Positions 8,367 to 17,943 are shown, counted from the stretch's first letter. The stretch: DNA of 64,000 nucleotides from CAIYTF01 sp963664845 (GCA_963664845.1 OY761615.1:5084001-5148000); one strand, 5' to 3'. Made by a program: numbers and translations. Notes: generated by a model not told the origin, from the letters alone.

Positions 8367-10244
8367 TTAAAGCTTTTTAACAATTCTGTGAGGTTTAATC
8401 ATATTTTCAGGTTTCAGTATCTCATCCAGTTCCTCTTTTGAGAGGAGTTTCTTTTCCAATACCAACTCGTAAACACCCCGGTTTGTTTCAAGTGCTTCCT
8501 TTGCCAGTTTGGTGCAGGACTCATATCCAAGGAAAGGGTTAAGGGCAGTAACCAGTCCAATGCTGTTTTCCACCATTTCACGGCAGCGGGCTTCATTAGC
8601 GGTGATGCCCTTGATGCAGCGGTGGGTGAGTGTTTCCATGCCGTTTTTCAACATTTCGATGGAGTCCAACAGGCTTTGGATAATAACAGGTTCCATAACG
8701 TTGAGTTCCAACTGTCCGGCTTCAACAGCAAGCGTAACGGAAAGGTCATTCCCGATAACCTTGAAGGCTATCTGGTTCATAACCTCGGGAATGACAGGAT
8801 TAACTTTTCCGGGCATAATTGAGGAGCCTGGTTGCATTGGAGGAAGGTTTATCTCATTCAGACCACAACGGGGGCCAGAGGAGAGCAAGCGTAAGTCATT
8901 GCAAATTTTGGATATTTTCACGGCAAGGCGTTTGACGGCTGACGAGTACATAATGAAGGCACCGGTATCCTGAGTGGCTTCGATAAGATTATCAGCCAGA
9001 ACAATTTCCAGCCCGGTAATTGTGCGTAGTTCTTCAACAACTTTGTCGCTGAATTCGGGATCGGCATTGATACCGGTTCCAATGGCAGTTGCTCCCATGT
9101 TAATTTCGAGGAACAACCTGGCATTTTGGTTTAGCCGGGCTATTTCTTCACCCAGTGTTACAGCATAGGCTTCGAATTCCTGGCCCAGGGTCATTGGGAC
9201 TGCATCCTGAAGCTGTGTTCGCCCCATCTTGATAACATGCGCAAATTCTTTTCCTTTTTCACGGAAAGCCCAGATAAGGTTTTCGAGCACAGAAACCAGT
9301 TTTTGTGTGCTATAGATCAATGAGATTTTTACCGCAGTAGGGTAGGCATCGTTGGTTGATTGTGAAAGATTAACATGATTGTTTGGATGGCAGAATTGAT
9401 ATTCGCCCTTTTTATGGCCAAGAATTTCGAGTGCGCGGTTTGCAATCACCTCATTTGCATTCATGTTGGTTGATGTGCCGGCTCCACCCTGTATCATATC
9501 CACAACAAAATGACGGTGCAAATTGCCGTTTATCACTTCCTGGCAGGCATCAATGATCGCGTTTGCAATGGGTGCTTCAAGAAGATTGAGCGAAAGATTA
9601 GCTTTTGCCGAGGCCATTTTTACCATCGCCAGTGCTTTAATGAGCAGGGGATAAAAATTAAGTGTTACACCGGTAATGTTGAAATTTTCTAGCGCGCGCA
9701 GGGTCTGGACTCCGTAATAGAATTCATCCGGGACATCCCGGTCTCCAAGGAGATCGTGTTCATGCCTTGTCTTTCCGGAGAAATATTGTGCCGAGAGATT
9801 CAGCAGGCGGGAATTGGTGTGGGCAACCCGATGTGAGATAACACGTGATATATCAGTGAGGATTTTATTGGCTATACTGCCGTATTGATTAAATAGCGTG
9901 AGAAAGTGCTCCCGCTTGCCAACAAGCAGAGTGGTGTCGATGACCACCCGTGCGGAAGTGGAGTGCGGGGAATTATCGAAGAGGGCAGTTTCGCCAAGGA
10001 AATCGTTCTGAGCAAAAAAGGAAATCCTTCGTTCTTCGTTAAACGCGGTGGTGACAAATAATTCAACTTCTCCACTATATACCAAATAAAGTGATTTCCG
10101 GGGATCGTTGTGCCTGAATAGGTAGTCACCAGCCTTACTTTGTTGCACTTCAAATTGGGCAGATACCAGTTCAAGTTCCGCATCGGTCAATTCTTCAAAA
10201 AGGGATAGTTTTTTAATGAACTCTGTTACTGTTTTTGCATCCAT
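8367..10244 (-). CDS. aspA: Aspartate ammonia-lyase with N-terminal cyclic-nucleotide-binding domain
   Basis: The 625-residue product is a fusion. Residues ~10-135 form a CRP-like cNMP-binding beta-roll (LSLFEELTDAELELV, LYLVYSGEVELF, DFLGETALFDNSPHSTSARV). Residues ~155-625 are a complete aspartase/fumarase-superfamily lyase. It starts with the TRHEHDLLG and YGVQTLRALENF blocks, continues with GGAGTSTNMNANEV and QSTNDAYPT, and carries the signature GSSIMPGKVNPVIPEV. The enzyme should deaminate L-aspartate to fumarate plus ammonia. In the phosphate-binding cassette, GE-x-AL is present, but where CRP has Arg-Ser (ERSA) this protein has PHSTSAR, so cAMP binding is uncertain. The ligand may differ, or the domain may only mediate contacts. 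It is followed 18 nt downstream by sdaA. Confidence 0.92.
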   Translation of the reverse strand: MDAKTVTEFIKKLSLFEELTDAELELVSAQFEVQQSKAGDYLFRHNDPRKSLYLVYSGEVELFVTTAFNEERRISFFAQNDFLGETALFDNSPHSTSARVVIDTTLLVGKREHFLTLFNQYGSIANKILTDISRVISHRVAHTNSRLLNLSAQYFSGKTRHEHDLLGDRDVPDEFYYGVQTLRALENFNITGVTLNFYPLLIKALAMVKMASAKANLSLNLLEAPIANAIIDACQEVINGNLHRHFVVDMIQGGAGTSTNMNANEVIANRALEILGHKKGEYQFCHPNNHVNLSQSTNDAYPTAVKISLIYSTQKLVSVLENLIWAFREKGKEFAHVIKMGRTQLQDAVPMTLGQEFEAYAVTLGEEIARLNQNARLFLEINMGATAIGTGINADPEFSDKVVEELRTITGLEIVLADNLIEATQDTGAFIMYSSAVKRLAVKISKICNDLRLLSSGPRCGLNEINLPPMQPGSSIMPGKVNPVIPEVMNQIAFKVIGNDLSVTLAVEAGQLELNVMEPVIIQSLLDSIEMLKNGMETLTHRCIKGITANEARCREMVENSIGLVTALNPFLGYESCTKLAKEALETNRGVYELVLEKKLLSKEELDEILKPENMIKPHRIVKKL

Positions 10245-10603
10245 AATAATACTTAGTGTTTGTATTGAGAATTAATGATTTTGTTGAATTAAAATTACAA
10301 ATTAATCGGGAGAGTGGAGGTGGCAAAATGCAAGGATGCCATCTTTCGTTGGATTATGCGACCGCTGAATTCATTTTTGGTGCACGGGGTTGAATGCCGC
10401 ATCACCGAAATTTCACAAACGGATGAAGAGGTTTCCCTGAAAATTCGTAAATTATTATATAGGACTATTATTGCTCCAGAAAAGCAGTTTTGGAGGAAAA
10501 AACTGAAGCAGGGGAGCTTCTTCGATTAAGGAGTATATTGAAAGGCGAAGATGAACAATAGTTCTCATTCCCATTAAACTGATTGAACAGAACCAAGATA
10601 AAA

Positions 10604-12466
10604 ATGAAAAAAAGTAAAATACTTGTAGTCGAGGATGATTACGGTGGTGTAATGTATCTGCAGGCAAGACTGACCCAGCTTGGGTATGAGGTCTGTGGCA
10701 TAGTGGGCAAAGGGGAGGAGGCTATTGAAATGGCACGCTCACTTAAGCCTGATCTCATTATAATGGACATCAATTTAGCAGGAAGTATTGACGGAATAGA
10801 TGCAGCAGTTGCAATTAAACGTTTTCTGAATGTTGCACTCATATATCTGACAGCCTATGAAGATGATGCCACGGTGCAAAAAGCGAAGTTATCCGGTCCG
10901 CATGGCTATCTCACTAAACCGATTGACAGCAAATCGCTGAAAACCACGCTTGAAATTGTGCTCAACAAATTTGAACTGGAGAATAAATTAGTTGAAAGCG
11001 AACTTCGTTACAGAACACTGGTGCTTACAGCGACCGACGGTGTATTGACACTGGATGAAGAGGGAGCAATCACTTCCTGTAATAACCGGATTTTGGACAT
11101 GGTTGGGTATGAGGAAAAAGAGCTGCTGGGAAATACCATCAAAAAAATTCTGCCTGATGTTTTTATAAATCACCTCACTGTAGGCAGAAAGCGATTTCTT
11201 GAAGTGGGAAGACAGACGACAGCAGACACCATGGAGCTGTATGCCAAACACAAAACAGGCAAGGTATTTCCGATCGAACTATCTTTTTCGCCATGGGAAA
11301 TGAATAATCAGTTGTTCTATACGCTCATTATAAGAGACATACATCTGAGGAAGGAAACCGAGGATGCCTTGCGTCGTGCCCAGGAGCAATTGGAGAACAA
11401 GGTTGCACAACGGAGTGCAGAGTTGGGAGTGCTGATTGAACACTCCCCGCTTGCTATCAGTATTTTTGATCCGGATGGGAAAATAACCATTTCCAATGCT
11501 GCCTGGGAAAAAACATATGCTCTTCTAAATTACACGCACCCGCTGCAGGAGTATAACATTCTCGAAGAAGAATTAATTAAGCGATATGGATATCTTGATC
11601 GTTTATCGGACATTTTTGCAAATGGTGGTTCTCTGACAACCAGCCCTATTTTTTTGGATCCGGGGGAGAATGCTTTACCGGATAGTGAAGGTGTAATACT
11701 CGCTTTTCGATTTACTGCCGTTACCGATTCATCAGGAAACGTCTATTGTGTGGTGAACATAGTTGAGGATATGACCGAGCAGCAAAAGGCCAAAGATTCA
11801 AGCAGAGAATTGGAACAACAGAAGGACTATTCAGTTCTGATTATTGAGAATCTTGAAACAGAACGGAGCAGGATTGCACGGGAACTTCATGACAGTGTTG
11901 GGCAATTGCTCTCGGCGATAAAACTGAAACTTGAGGCTTTTGCAAAGACGGGATTTTCAAATGAACCGTTGTTTGAGAGAAGCAAGGAACTGGTGACGCT
12001 TGCAGGAACAGAGATCAAGAATATTATCTATTCTCTCCATCCCGTGTTTTTGGACGCTTTCGGTTTGCGTCCGGCAATTGCAGCGTTGATTGAAGAGCTT
12101 GGGAAATCATCAACTGTGCAAATCACACTGGAATTTGAACATCCGGAAAGCAGATTTGATCCCAAGGTAGAATTGCACCTTTACCGTATAGTTCAGGAAT
12201 CAATTACAAATCTGATACGACATGCTGATGCTACCGAAGCCAAAATAACGGTCTCCTTACGAGATGATTATCTTTATCTTTACATAATGGATAACGGCAA
12301 AGGTATGTCACAGGCGGCAGAGGATGGAAAAGCGAAGAAAAACTCGTTTGGGCTTATCAATATCCGGCAACGGGTAAATTTGTTGGATGGAAACTTTCAG
12401 ATTGACTCGAGTGCGGACAAAGGGACTGAACTCTTTATTGAAATTCCTCTTAAGGCGGTAGAATGA
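10604..12466 (+). CDS. Hybrid sensor kinase: receiver-PAS-PAS-HisKA_3-HATPase
   Basis: The start is set at the ATG at 10604 (MKKSKILVVEDD); a TTG at 10583 adds seven residues. The product is 620 residues and soluble. Domains in order are: an N-terminal receiver at ~1-120 with phosphoacceptor Asp55 (LIIMDINLA) and a Lys (LTKPID); PAS 1 at ~135-260; PAS 2 at ~275-400; then a NarX/DegS-type dimerisation domain with ARELHDSVGQLLSAI (His ~429). A compact HATPase follows with NLIRHADATEA, DNGKGMS and FGLINIRQRV. It overlaps the next gene, a NarL-type regulator, by 4 nt (ATGA), so the two are almost certainly a cognate pair. Having the receiver first means the kinase is probably tuned by another kinase. 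The signal is unknown; no heme or FeS ligand cluster is obvious in the PAS domains. Confidence 0.9.
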   Translation: MKKSKILVVEDDYGGVMYLQARLTQLGYEVCGIVGKGEEAIEMARSLKPDLIIMDINLAGSIDGIDAAVAIKRFLNVALIYLTAYEDDATVQKAKLSGPHGYLTKPIDSKSLKTTLEIVLNKFELENKLVESELRYRTLVLTATDGVLTLDEEGAITSCNNRILDMVGYEEKELLGNTIKKILPDVFINHLTVGRKRFLEVGRQTTADTMELYAKHKTGKVFPIELSFSPWEMNNQLFYTLIIRDIHLRKETEDALRRAQEQLENKVAQRSAELGVLIEHSPLAISIFDPDGKITISNAAWEKTYALLNYTHPLQEYNILEEELIKRYGYLDRLSDIFANGGSLTTSPIFLDPGENALPDSEGVILAFRFTAVTDSSGNVYCVVNIVEDMTEQQKAKDSSRELEQQKDYSVLIIENLETERSRIARELHDSVGQLLSAIKLKLEAFAKTGFSNEPLFERSKELVTLAGTEIKNIIYSLHPVFLDAFGLRPAIAALIEELGKSSTVQITLEFEHPESRFDPKVELHLYRIVQESITNLIRHADATEAKITVSLRDDYLYLYIMDNGKGMSQAAEDGKAKKNSFGLINIRQRVNLLDGNFQIDSSADKGTELFIEIPLKAVE

Positions 12467-13101
12467 AAACCATAAAAATTGTTTTGGCGGATGACCACGT
12501 TATTTTGCGCGGTGGTCTGAAAGCCGTTCTTATGACTGAAAAGAATTTTGAAATTCTGGGCGAAGCTAATGATGGGGAGGAGGCGGTGATGATGGTGAGA
12601 GCACTAAATCCTGATATTGTGATCCTTGATATCCAGATGCCAAAAATGAATGGCATAGAAGCAGTGCATGCGATACGAAAATTCGATAAACAGGTTAAAA
12701 TTCTTATGCTAACTATGTATGAGGGAGCCAAATATGTTGTTGACGCTGTTTCGCTGGGTATTAACGGCTATGTTTTCAAAATGGATGATATGCACGAACT
12801 GTTGACGGCAATTAACAGACTGGCGGCAGGGGAAGATTACTTTGGGGAAAGGGTTACGGAAATTCTGCAAAATGAGAAGGCAATCAAAGGTCGTTTTGCC
12901 GGGGTAGCTCCAATTTTGCTTACAAACCGGGAAAAAGAAATTGTACGATTGATCGCAGCCGGGCGAACGAGCCAGGAAATTGCTGAATTGCTGTTTATAA
13001 GCTATTTTACCGTGGGCAAGCACCGGAAAAATATTCTCCGAAAATTGGGGTTAAAAAATACTGCCGAACTGGTATCCTATGCCTTAAAAGAACAAATCTG
13101 A
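12463..13101 (+). CDS. NarL/LuxR-family response regulator
   Basis: The 212-residue regulator has a receiver domain at ~1-120 (acidic pocket ADDH, phosphoacceptor Asp56 in VILDIQMPKMNG, Lys in VFKMDD). A LuxR-type helix-turn-helix follows at ~145-208 (LTNREKEIVRLIAAGRTSQE, then FTVGKHRKNILRKLGL). It is translationally coupled to the preceding histidine kinase through an ATGA overlap. It ends 174 nt upstream of the chemosensory operon, in a gap that holds a NarL-like 7-2-7 palindrome (13143-13158). It may therefore control that operon, itself, or both; this is inference. Confidence 0.92.
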   Translation: MKTIKIVLADDHVILRGGLKAVLMTEKNFEILGEANDGEEAVMMVRALNPDIVILDIQMPKMNGIEAVHAIRKFDKQVKILMLTMYEGAKYVVDAVSLGINGYVFKMDDMHELLTAINRLAAGEDYFGERVTEILQNEKAIKGRFAGVAPILLTNREKEIVRLIAAGRTSQEIAELLFISYFTVGKHRKNILRKLGLKNTAELVSYALKEQI

Positions 13102-13142
13102 CCCCAGCCTCTCCCTTTATTCAAAAAACTTTTCATGCAAAA

Positions 13143-13158
13143 TACCTATTTGTAGGTA
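13143..13158. promoter_or_regulatory. NarL-like 7-2-7 inverted repeat, candidate operator
   Basis: The sequence TACCTATTTGTAGGTA sits in a larger perfect inverted repeat, AATACCTA-TTTG-TAGGTATT (13141-13160). It matches the NarL/NarP heptamer arrangement TACYYMT-nn-AKRRGTA at 13 of 14 informative positions. A further AGGTATTC lies 20 nt on, at about 13175. It is located between a NarL-family regulator gene and the chemosensory operon. No T-run follows the repeat, so it is not a rho-independent terminator. Confidence 0.45.
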
Positions 13159-13275
13159 TTCATTTATGATCTAAGGTATTCGAAAATGAATTAGAGAACC
13201 AGAAATTCCGGTTAATGCGGGTACGGAATGAGGGACTCTGTAAAATTTGAATTCTTATAAGCATGAAAGAGCAAG

Positions 13276-15132
13276 TTGAATAAAGGCTTTTCATATCGTC
13301 AAATAAGCGAACGGAATGCTTCGGAGCGGCTATCGCAGCCGGATGAATATGCAGAATTATCGGGAACAGTAGGGGTAATACAAGCGTGTTCCGGCAAAAT
13401 TCAGGAATTGAATAAATTCTCCGAGAACGATTTCCTTACCATTGGCAGTAAACTGCAATTTTTTCTTGCTGCATCGAAAGACCTTTCTCAAACAACATCC
13501 CAAATTTCATCAAGCATTGCAGAAAACCTCCTCAAGGAAGGCATCGCTGAATTAAACTGGCTTTTGCGCCAGTTCAGTGAAAACCTGGTGAAATCTGCCG
13601 GTGATATAAAAGAAGAAACGGCCGAATTGCTGCAGATATTGGGGAAGATTGAGCTTATTGCAGATAACGCAGGTAATTTCAGGAAAATTGCAAAACAAAT
13701 GCGCATGCTTGGCATTTCTACAAAAATTGAAAGTTCACGGCTCGGGAGCGATGACCGGGGTTTCAATATTCTGGCAGAAAACGTTGAGAAACTATCGAAT
13801 TTTATTAATGATAAAGCTCAGACTATTGCTGCAAAAGCCACACAATTGATAAAAGAGATCCAGCAATCCGTATCCAAGCTTGAAAATCTGGAGACGGAAC
13901 AAAAGCTTCAATCGGATATTATATTGGGCAACACCAGCCATACTTTGCAGGCGTTTGAAAAAAAATATCAGGAAGCATCCCTTCAGGCAAATGAGCTCTC
14001 AATCAGTTCAAAGGATGTTTTAACAAGCATCAACGAAATAGTGGTTTCCATTCAATTCCACGATATCAACCGGCAAAAAATGGAACACGTGAGCGAGGCA
14101 CTGTCACAACTTAGTACTGATGCCTTTGACGATGCTTTATCCAGTGACGATCTCAAAGATCATTCCTATACCTATGGTTTAATTCACGATGTATGCGAGC
14201 TCCAGATAATTCAGCTTCAGAATGCTCTGGACGAATTTGTTTCGGCAGTTTTGAATATTATTCAAAATCTTCAAAACGTTGAAAAGGATGTTGATGACAT
14301 ATTTAGAGAGATAACGCAAGTGCTTGGTGAGAAGACGATTTTCAACAAGGGTTCTCTGAATGACGTGAAATCTGAGCTCGCTTCCATCAAACTTGGGCTT
14401 GAAAAAAATACACAAATCGGGAGAGAAATTGCTGATTCCATTAAAACAGTTGTACTCATTATTGATGAGTTAACAGGCTACATTCTGGAAATTGAAGAGG
14501 TTGGAACAGAAATTGAACTGATAGCTCTTAATGCGATTTTGAAGGCAGCACGTACGGGAAAAGACGGGGCCGCTCTTGGTGTTTTGGCAGAATCAATTCA
14601 GCGGTTGTCGTTGGAGGCCAAAACCCACACGGGATTTTCATCAAAAATTCTTGAGGCAATCAGTTCCAGCTCGCAGAAATTGAAAATCACCATGGAGGGT
14701 TACGTTACCAATAAAGAGGAGGATCAGTTTCTGGAAACCAATAACAAAACATCTGAAATATTGGATTCGTTTGAGCAAATGGGGACTGAAGCCGGCAGCG
14801 TGCTGCAAAAGCTAAGTTTTCAGGTGAACGTGCTAAAAAAAGATATAAATGCAGCGTGCGGCACTATAACGGTTCATGAGAAAGTGCAGCCGGCAACAAA
14901 CGAAATTATTGACGAATTACAGGCGATTGTTCAGGATATCCGGGGTAAAAATATTCTTAAATCAGACAGGAAACTTCATACCGAAGAGCTGCTTAAACGC
15001 TATACAATGCATAGTGAAAGACAGCTCCACCATACATTTACAAATGCCGGCAAACGTACTCAAAAGTTGTGTTTGCCGAGTGGCGCTGAAACTGAATCAC
15101 TTTCTTTTGACGACAACGTGGAGCTGTTTTAA
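13276..15132 (+). CDS. Soluble receptor-like signalling protein with two degenerate MCP tips
   Basis: The 618-residue product is predicted to be largely alpha-helical coiled coil, with no signal peptide or membrane segment. The start used is a TTG at 13276 preceded by AAAGAG. Two stretches resemble the hairpin tip of methyl-accepting chemotaxis proteins. One is at ~140-175 (LGISTKIESSRLGSDDRGF, LAENVEKLS) and the other at ~406-446 (IALNAILKAARTGKDGAALG, VLAESIQRLS). Both depart from the near-invariant tip consensus, so direct binding to CheA/CheW is uncertain. It is the first gene of the chemosensory cluster and overlaps the STAS gene by 1 nt. It may be a cytoplasmic receptor or a scaffold for the array. 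Confidence 0.75.
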   Translation: MNKGFSYRQISERNASERLSQPDEYAELSGTVGVIQACSGKIQELNKFSENDFLTIGSKLQFFLAASKDLSQTTSQISSSIAENLLKEGIAELNWLLRQFSENLVKSAGDIKEETAELLQILGKIELIADNAGNFRKIAKQMRMLGISTKIESSRLGSDDRGFNILAENVEKLSNFINDKAQTIAAKATQLIKEIQQSVSKLENLETEQKLQSDIILGNTSHTLQAFEKKYQEASLQANELSISSKDVLTSINEIVVSIQFHDINRQKMEHVSEALSQLSTDAFDDALSSDDLKDHSYTYGLIHDVCELQIIQLQNALDEFVSAVLNIIQNLQNVEKDVDDIFREITQVLGEKTIFNKGSLNDVKSELASIKLGLEKNTQIGREIADSIKTVVLIIDELTGYILEIEEVGTEIELIALNAILKAARTGKDGAALGVLAESIQRLSLEAKTHTGFSSKILEAISSSSQKLKITMEGYVTNKEEDQFLETNNKTSEILDSFEQMGTEAGSVLQKLSFQVNVLKKDINAACGTITVHEKVQPATNEIIDELQAIVQDIRGKNILKSDRKLHTEELLKRYTMHSERQLHHTFTNAGKRTQKLCLPSGAETESLSFDDNVELF

Positions 15133-15488
15133 TGAGCACGATACTGTACGAATTGACGAATGACCCTTCAAACATGAATGCTGTGTTGGTATTGAAAAGT
15201 CCATTAACCATTCAGAATGCGCAGGAATTAAAAAACCTGTTTCAACAGGCGCTCGCGCAAGCAAAAAATTTATATATACTGCACGATGAAGTTGATCAGT
15301 TCGATATTTCCTATCTGCAGCTTCTGATTGCACTTGATAAAACAGCAACCAGCCTTAAAAAAACCGTTCGCGTGACCGGGCACCAACCGGTACGTTTCAG
15401 TGAATTATTGAAATTATGCGGACTACCGACATTTTCCTGGCTGGAAAAAGAAACCATAGTAGACGAACAAACAGAGGAACAACGATGA
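15132..15488 (+). CDS. STAS-domain protein of the chemosensory cluster
   Basis: The 118-residue product fits a single STAS (anti-anti-sigma-like) domain: an N-terminal strand pair (AVLVLKSPLTIQNAQELKN), then NLYILHDEVDQFDISYLQLL with a Ser in the usual DxS position, and a C-terminal LLKLCGLPTF. Such domains act as phosphorylatable switches or docking modules. Here the gene overlaps the receptor-like gene upstream by 1 nt and cheY downstream by 4 nt. Together these make a STAS protein part of the same translationally coupled unit. Its target is unknown; a kinase or phosphatase for the Ser is not evident in the window. Confidence 0.75.
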   Translation: MSTILYELTNDPSNMNAVLVLKSPLTIQNAQELKNLFQQALAQAKNLYILHDEVDQFDISYLQLLIALDKTATSLKKTVRVTGHQPVRFSELLKLCGLPTFSWLEKETIVDEQTEEQR

Positions 15489-15850
15489 ATAAAACAATTT
15501 TAACTGTTGATGATTCATCCAGCATCAGACAAGTTGTCAGCTTCACTTTAAAAGAAGCCGGTTATAACGTAATTGAAGCCTCGGATGGCCAGGATGCATT
15601 AAGGAAAATAGCCGGCGGACAACTGCATATGGTGGTGACTGATCTGAACATGCCAAATCTGGATGGTATTGGGCTTATCAAAAAACTGCGTGCTGATCCG
15701 GTTCACAAATTTATTCCCATTATCATGCTCACCACAGAATCACAAAACGAGAAGAAAACCGAGGGTAAGGCTGCCGGAGCAACCGGCTGGATAGTTAAGC
15801 CATTTAAACCCGAACAATTGCTTGCCGTTGTGAAGAAGGTGTTGGGATGA
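15485..15850 (+). CDS. cheY: CheY-type chemotaxis response regulator
   Basis: The stand-alone receiver is 121 residues, starting at the ATG at 15485 preceded by GAGGAAC. It has the acidic pair Asp9-Asp10, phosphoacceptor Asp53 (VVTDLNMPNLDG), Thr in MLTTES and Lys in IVKPFKPEQ. It lies directly between the STAS gene and cheA, overlapping each by 4 nt. It should receive phosphate from CheA and act on a motor or another output. Confidence 0.93.
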   Translation: MNKTILTVDDSSSIRQVVSFTLKEAGYNVIEASDGQDALRKIAGGQLHMVVTDLNMPNLDGIGLIKKLRADPVHKFIPIIMLTTESQNEKKTEGKAAGATGWIVKPFKPEQLLAVVKKVLG

Positions 15851-17943
15851 TACCTGATATTCATCAGAAGGCGTTTATCGAGGAAGCAACTGAGCTGCTG
15901 TCAGAGCTTGAGCAAACACTGCTTGAACTGGAAGCAGACAGAGAAAATACCGAATTGATCAGCAAGGTGTTTAGAGCACTCCACACGATCAAAGGGTCTT
16001 CCGGGATGTTTGGCTTTGATGAAATGGCAGTTTTTACTCACGACATTGAAAATGTGTATGATTTGGTGCGGAATGGCGAATTGCCCGTGACCAAAGAGAT
16101 CATCGATTTGACTCTTGTTGCAAGAGACCGGCTGTATCTGATGTTGAGTGGAAATAGCGCTGACACATCGCTTAACGGGGAGAAAGCAACTGAGATACTG
16201 CAGTCGTTCAAGATGATCATCACCAATTATCACGGCACAGGAAAGCAGGAAGCCATACCGGCACGCCTGCCTGAAACAGTGGACGAAAAGCATCTGGCAA
16301 AGGGAGTGAAAACGTTTCTGATACACTTTCGTCCGGCGGAGAATTTGTTCCTGAGCGGAACCAACCCGGCATTGTTGATTAATGAACTGTGTGAACTTGG
16401 ACAGGCCATCACCGTTGCGCATTTTGATGCGGTACCCGGCTTGGCTGAACTGAATCCTGAGTCGTGTTTTACTCACTGGGACATTGTGCTTGGCACCGAA
16501 AAGGGGGCCGATGCAATTAACGACGTTTTTATTTTTGTTGGGGATGATTCTGAATTACGGATAAAAGAATTCAATGACGCGGGCGACCTGAATTCAGAAC
16601 CTTTGCGCGCGAAATTGGTTACTCTTATTCGCTCTGCCGCGGTCAATGGGTATGCTGAAGTGGAGTCTTTTCTCGGCACAAAAAAGAATGCACTGGTGGG
16701 TGTGGCAAAACCCCAAAAGGTCAAATCGGAGCATAAAAAGAACAAAGAAGTGCAGGAAGCACACCATGAACAAGACAGCGCATCGAGCCTTAGAGTAAGT
16801 ACCGAGAAGCTGGATGAGCTTGTAAATCTGGTAAGTGAGTTAGTCACCATTCAGGCCCGTCTGGTACAAATTGCCTCACAAAGCGCTGATACAACAGTAA
16901 TCACTATTTCAGAGGAAGTTGAGCGGATTACCTGGGCATTGCGGGACAGCGCACTGAACATCAGAATGCTGCCCATCGGAACAACGTTCAGTAAATTTAA
17001 ACGACTGGTGCGTGATCTCTCCAACGAACTCGGAAAGGAAGTTGAACTGACGGCAGAAGGTGCTGAAACTGAACTTGATAAAACCGTTCTCGAAAAGCTC
17101 AATGATCCGCTTATTCACATCATCCGAAACTCCATTGACCATGGAATAGAAAGCCCTGACGAACGGGAAAAAAACAATAAATCCCGGTTGGGTAGTGTGC
17201 AGCTGTCTGCTTCACAATCGGGCGGAAACGTACTCATTAAAATACGTGATGATGGTGCCGGGATCGATAAAGAAGTGATCCGGAAAAAAGCAATTCAAAT
17301 GGGGCTTCTTCAGGAGAACAATGATGCAAGTGATGCGGCTGTCTTTTCCTGCATCTTTGCTCCCGGTTTTTCTACTGCCAAGAAGGTTACCAGTGTATCA
17401 GGGCGGGGAGTAGGAATGGACGTAGTAAAGAGGGCAATTGAAACTTTACGGGGAACCGTTGAGATTAGCAGCAAGCTTAATGAGGGAACAACAATCATTT
17501 TAAAGCTGCCATTGACCCTGGCAATTATTGATGGACTATTGGTAAAGATTGCCAAGGAAACCTATGTGCTGCCACTGTCTTCTGTTGAAGAGTGCATTGA
17601 ACTCTCACCGGCGGATATTGAAAAAGCTCATGGCAGGCATATTGTGAATATCCGGGGTGCCATAGTTCCGTATATCAATATGCGTGAACGGTTTGAGATT
17701 GAAGGAGATGTTCCGGATATCCAACAGGTAGTTATAGCCGGCATCAATGGTGTCAGAATCGGATTTATGGTTGACAAGGTAGTGGGACAGCACCAGACGG
17801 TACTCAAGACACTGGGCAAAGCATACCAAAATGTTGAAGGAGTATCCGGGGCTACCATTCTTGGAGATGGTTCCGTGGCTCTCATACTTGACATAGCGAA
17901 GCTTGCAGAAAGAGAATCGTATGCAGAATCGATTGCAGGGTGA
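15847..17943 (+). CDS. cheA: Chemotaxis histidine kinase CheA
   Basis: The 698-residue product has the CheA order. An Hpt domain with His46 (RALHTIKGSSGMFGF) comes first. A middle region at ~150-290 resembles an extra adaptor or P2-like fold. Dimerisation helices follow at ~315-375 (LRVSTEKLDELVNLVSELV). The HATPase has IRNSIDHGIE, DDGAGID and SGRGVGMDVV. The C-terminal CheW-like domain at ~555-690 contains VEECIELSPADIE and VKIAKETYVLPL. All catalytic motifs are intact. The start overlaps the cheY stop by 4 nt, so the two are coupled. It should phosphorylate the adjacent CheY, CheB and possibly the stand-alone receiver at the end of the cluster. Confidence 0.95.
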   Translation: MIPDIHQKAFIEEATELLSELEQTLLELEADRENTELISKVFRALHTIKGSSGMFGFDEMAVFTHDIENVYDLVRNGELPVTKEIIDLTLVARDRLYLMLSGNSADTSLNGEKATEILQSFKMIITNYHGTGKQEAIPARLPETVDEKHLAKGVKTFLIHFRPAENLFLSGTNPALLINELCELGQAITVAHFDAVPGLAELNPESCFTHWDIVLGTEKGADAINDVFIFVGDDSELRIKEFNDAGDLNSEPLRAKLVTLIRSAAVNGYAEVESFLGTKKNALVGVAKPQKVKSEHKKNKEVQEAHHEQDSASSLRVSTEKLDELVNLVSELVTIQARLVQIASQSADTTVITISEEVERITWALRDSALNIRMLPIGTTFSKFKRLVRDLSNELGKEVELTAEGAETELDKTVLEKLNDPLIHIIRNSIDHGIESPDEREKNNKSRLGSVQLSASQSGGNVLIKIRDDGAGIDKEVIRKKAIQMGLLQENNDASDAAVFSCIFAPGFSTAKKVTSVSGRGVGMDVVKRAIETLRGTVEISSKLNEGTTIILKLPLTLAIIDGLLVKIAKETYVLPLSSVEECIELSPADIEKAHGRHIVNIRGAIVPYINMRERFEIEGDVPDIQQVVIAGINGVRIGFMVDKVVGQHQTVLKTLGKAYQNVEGVSGATILGDGSVALILDIAKLAERESYAESIAG

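Noticed and set aside
10314..10529. 71-residue open frame between the aspartase and kinase genes
   Set aside because: GTG start without a ribosome-binding site, no recognisable similarity, and it lies in a divergent promoter region.
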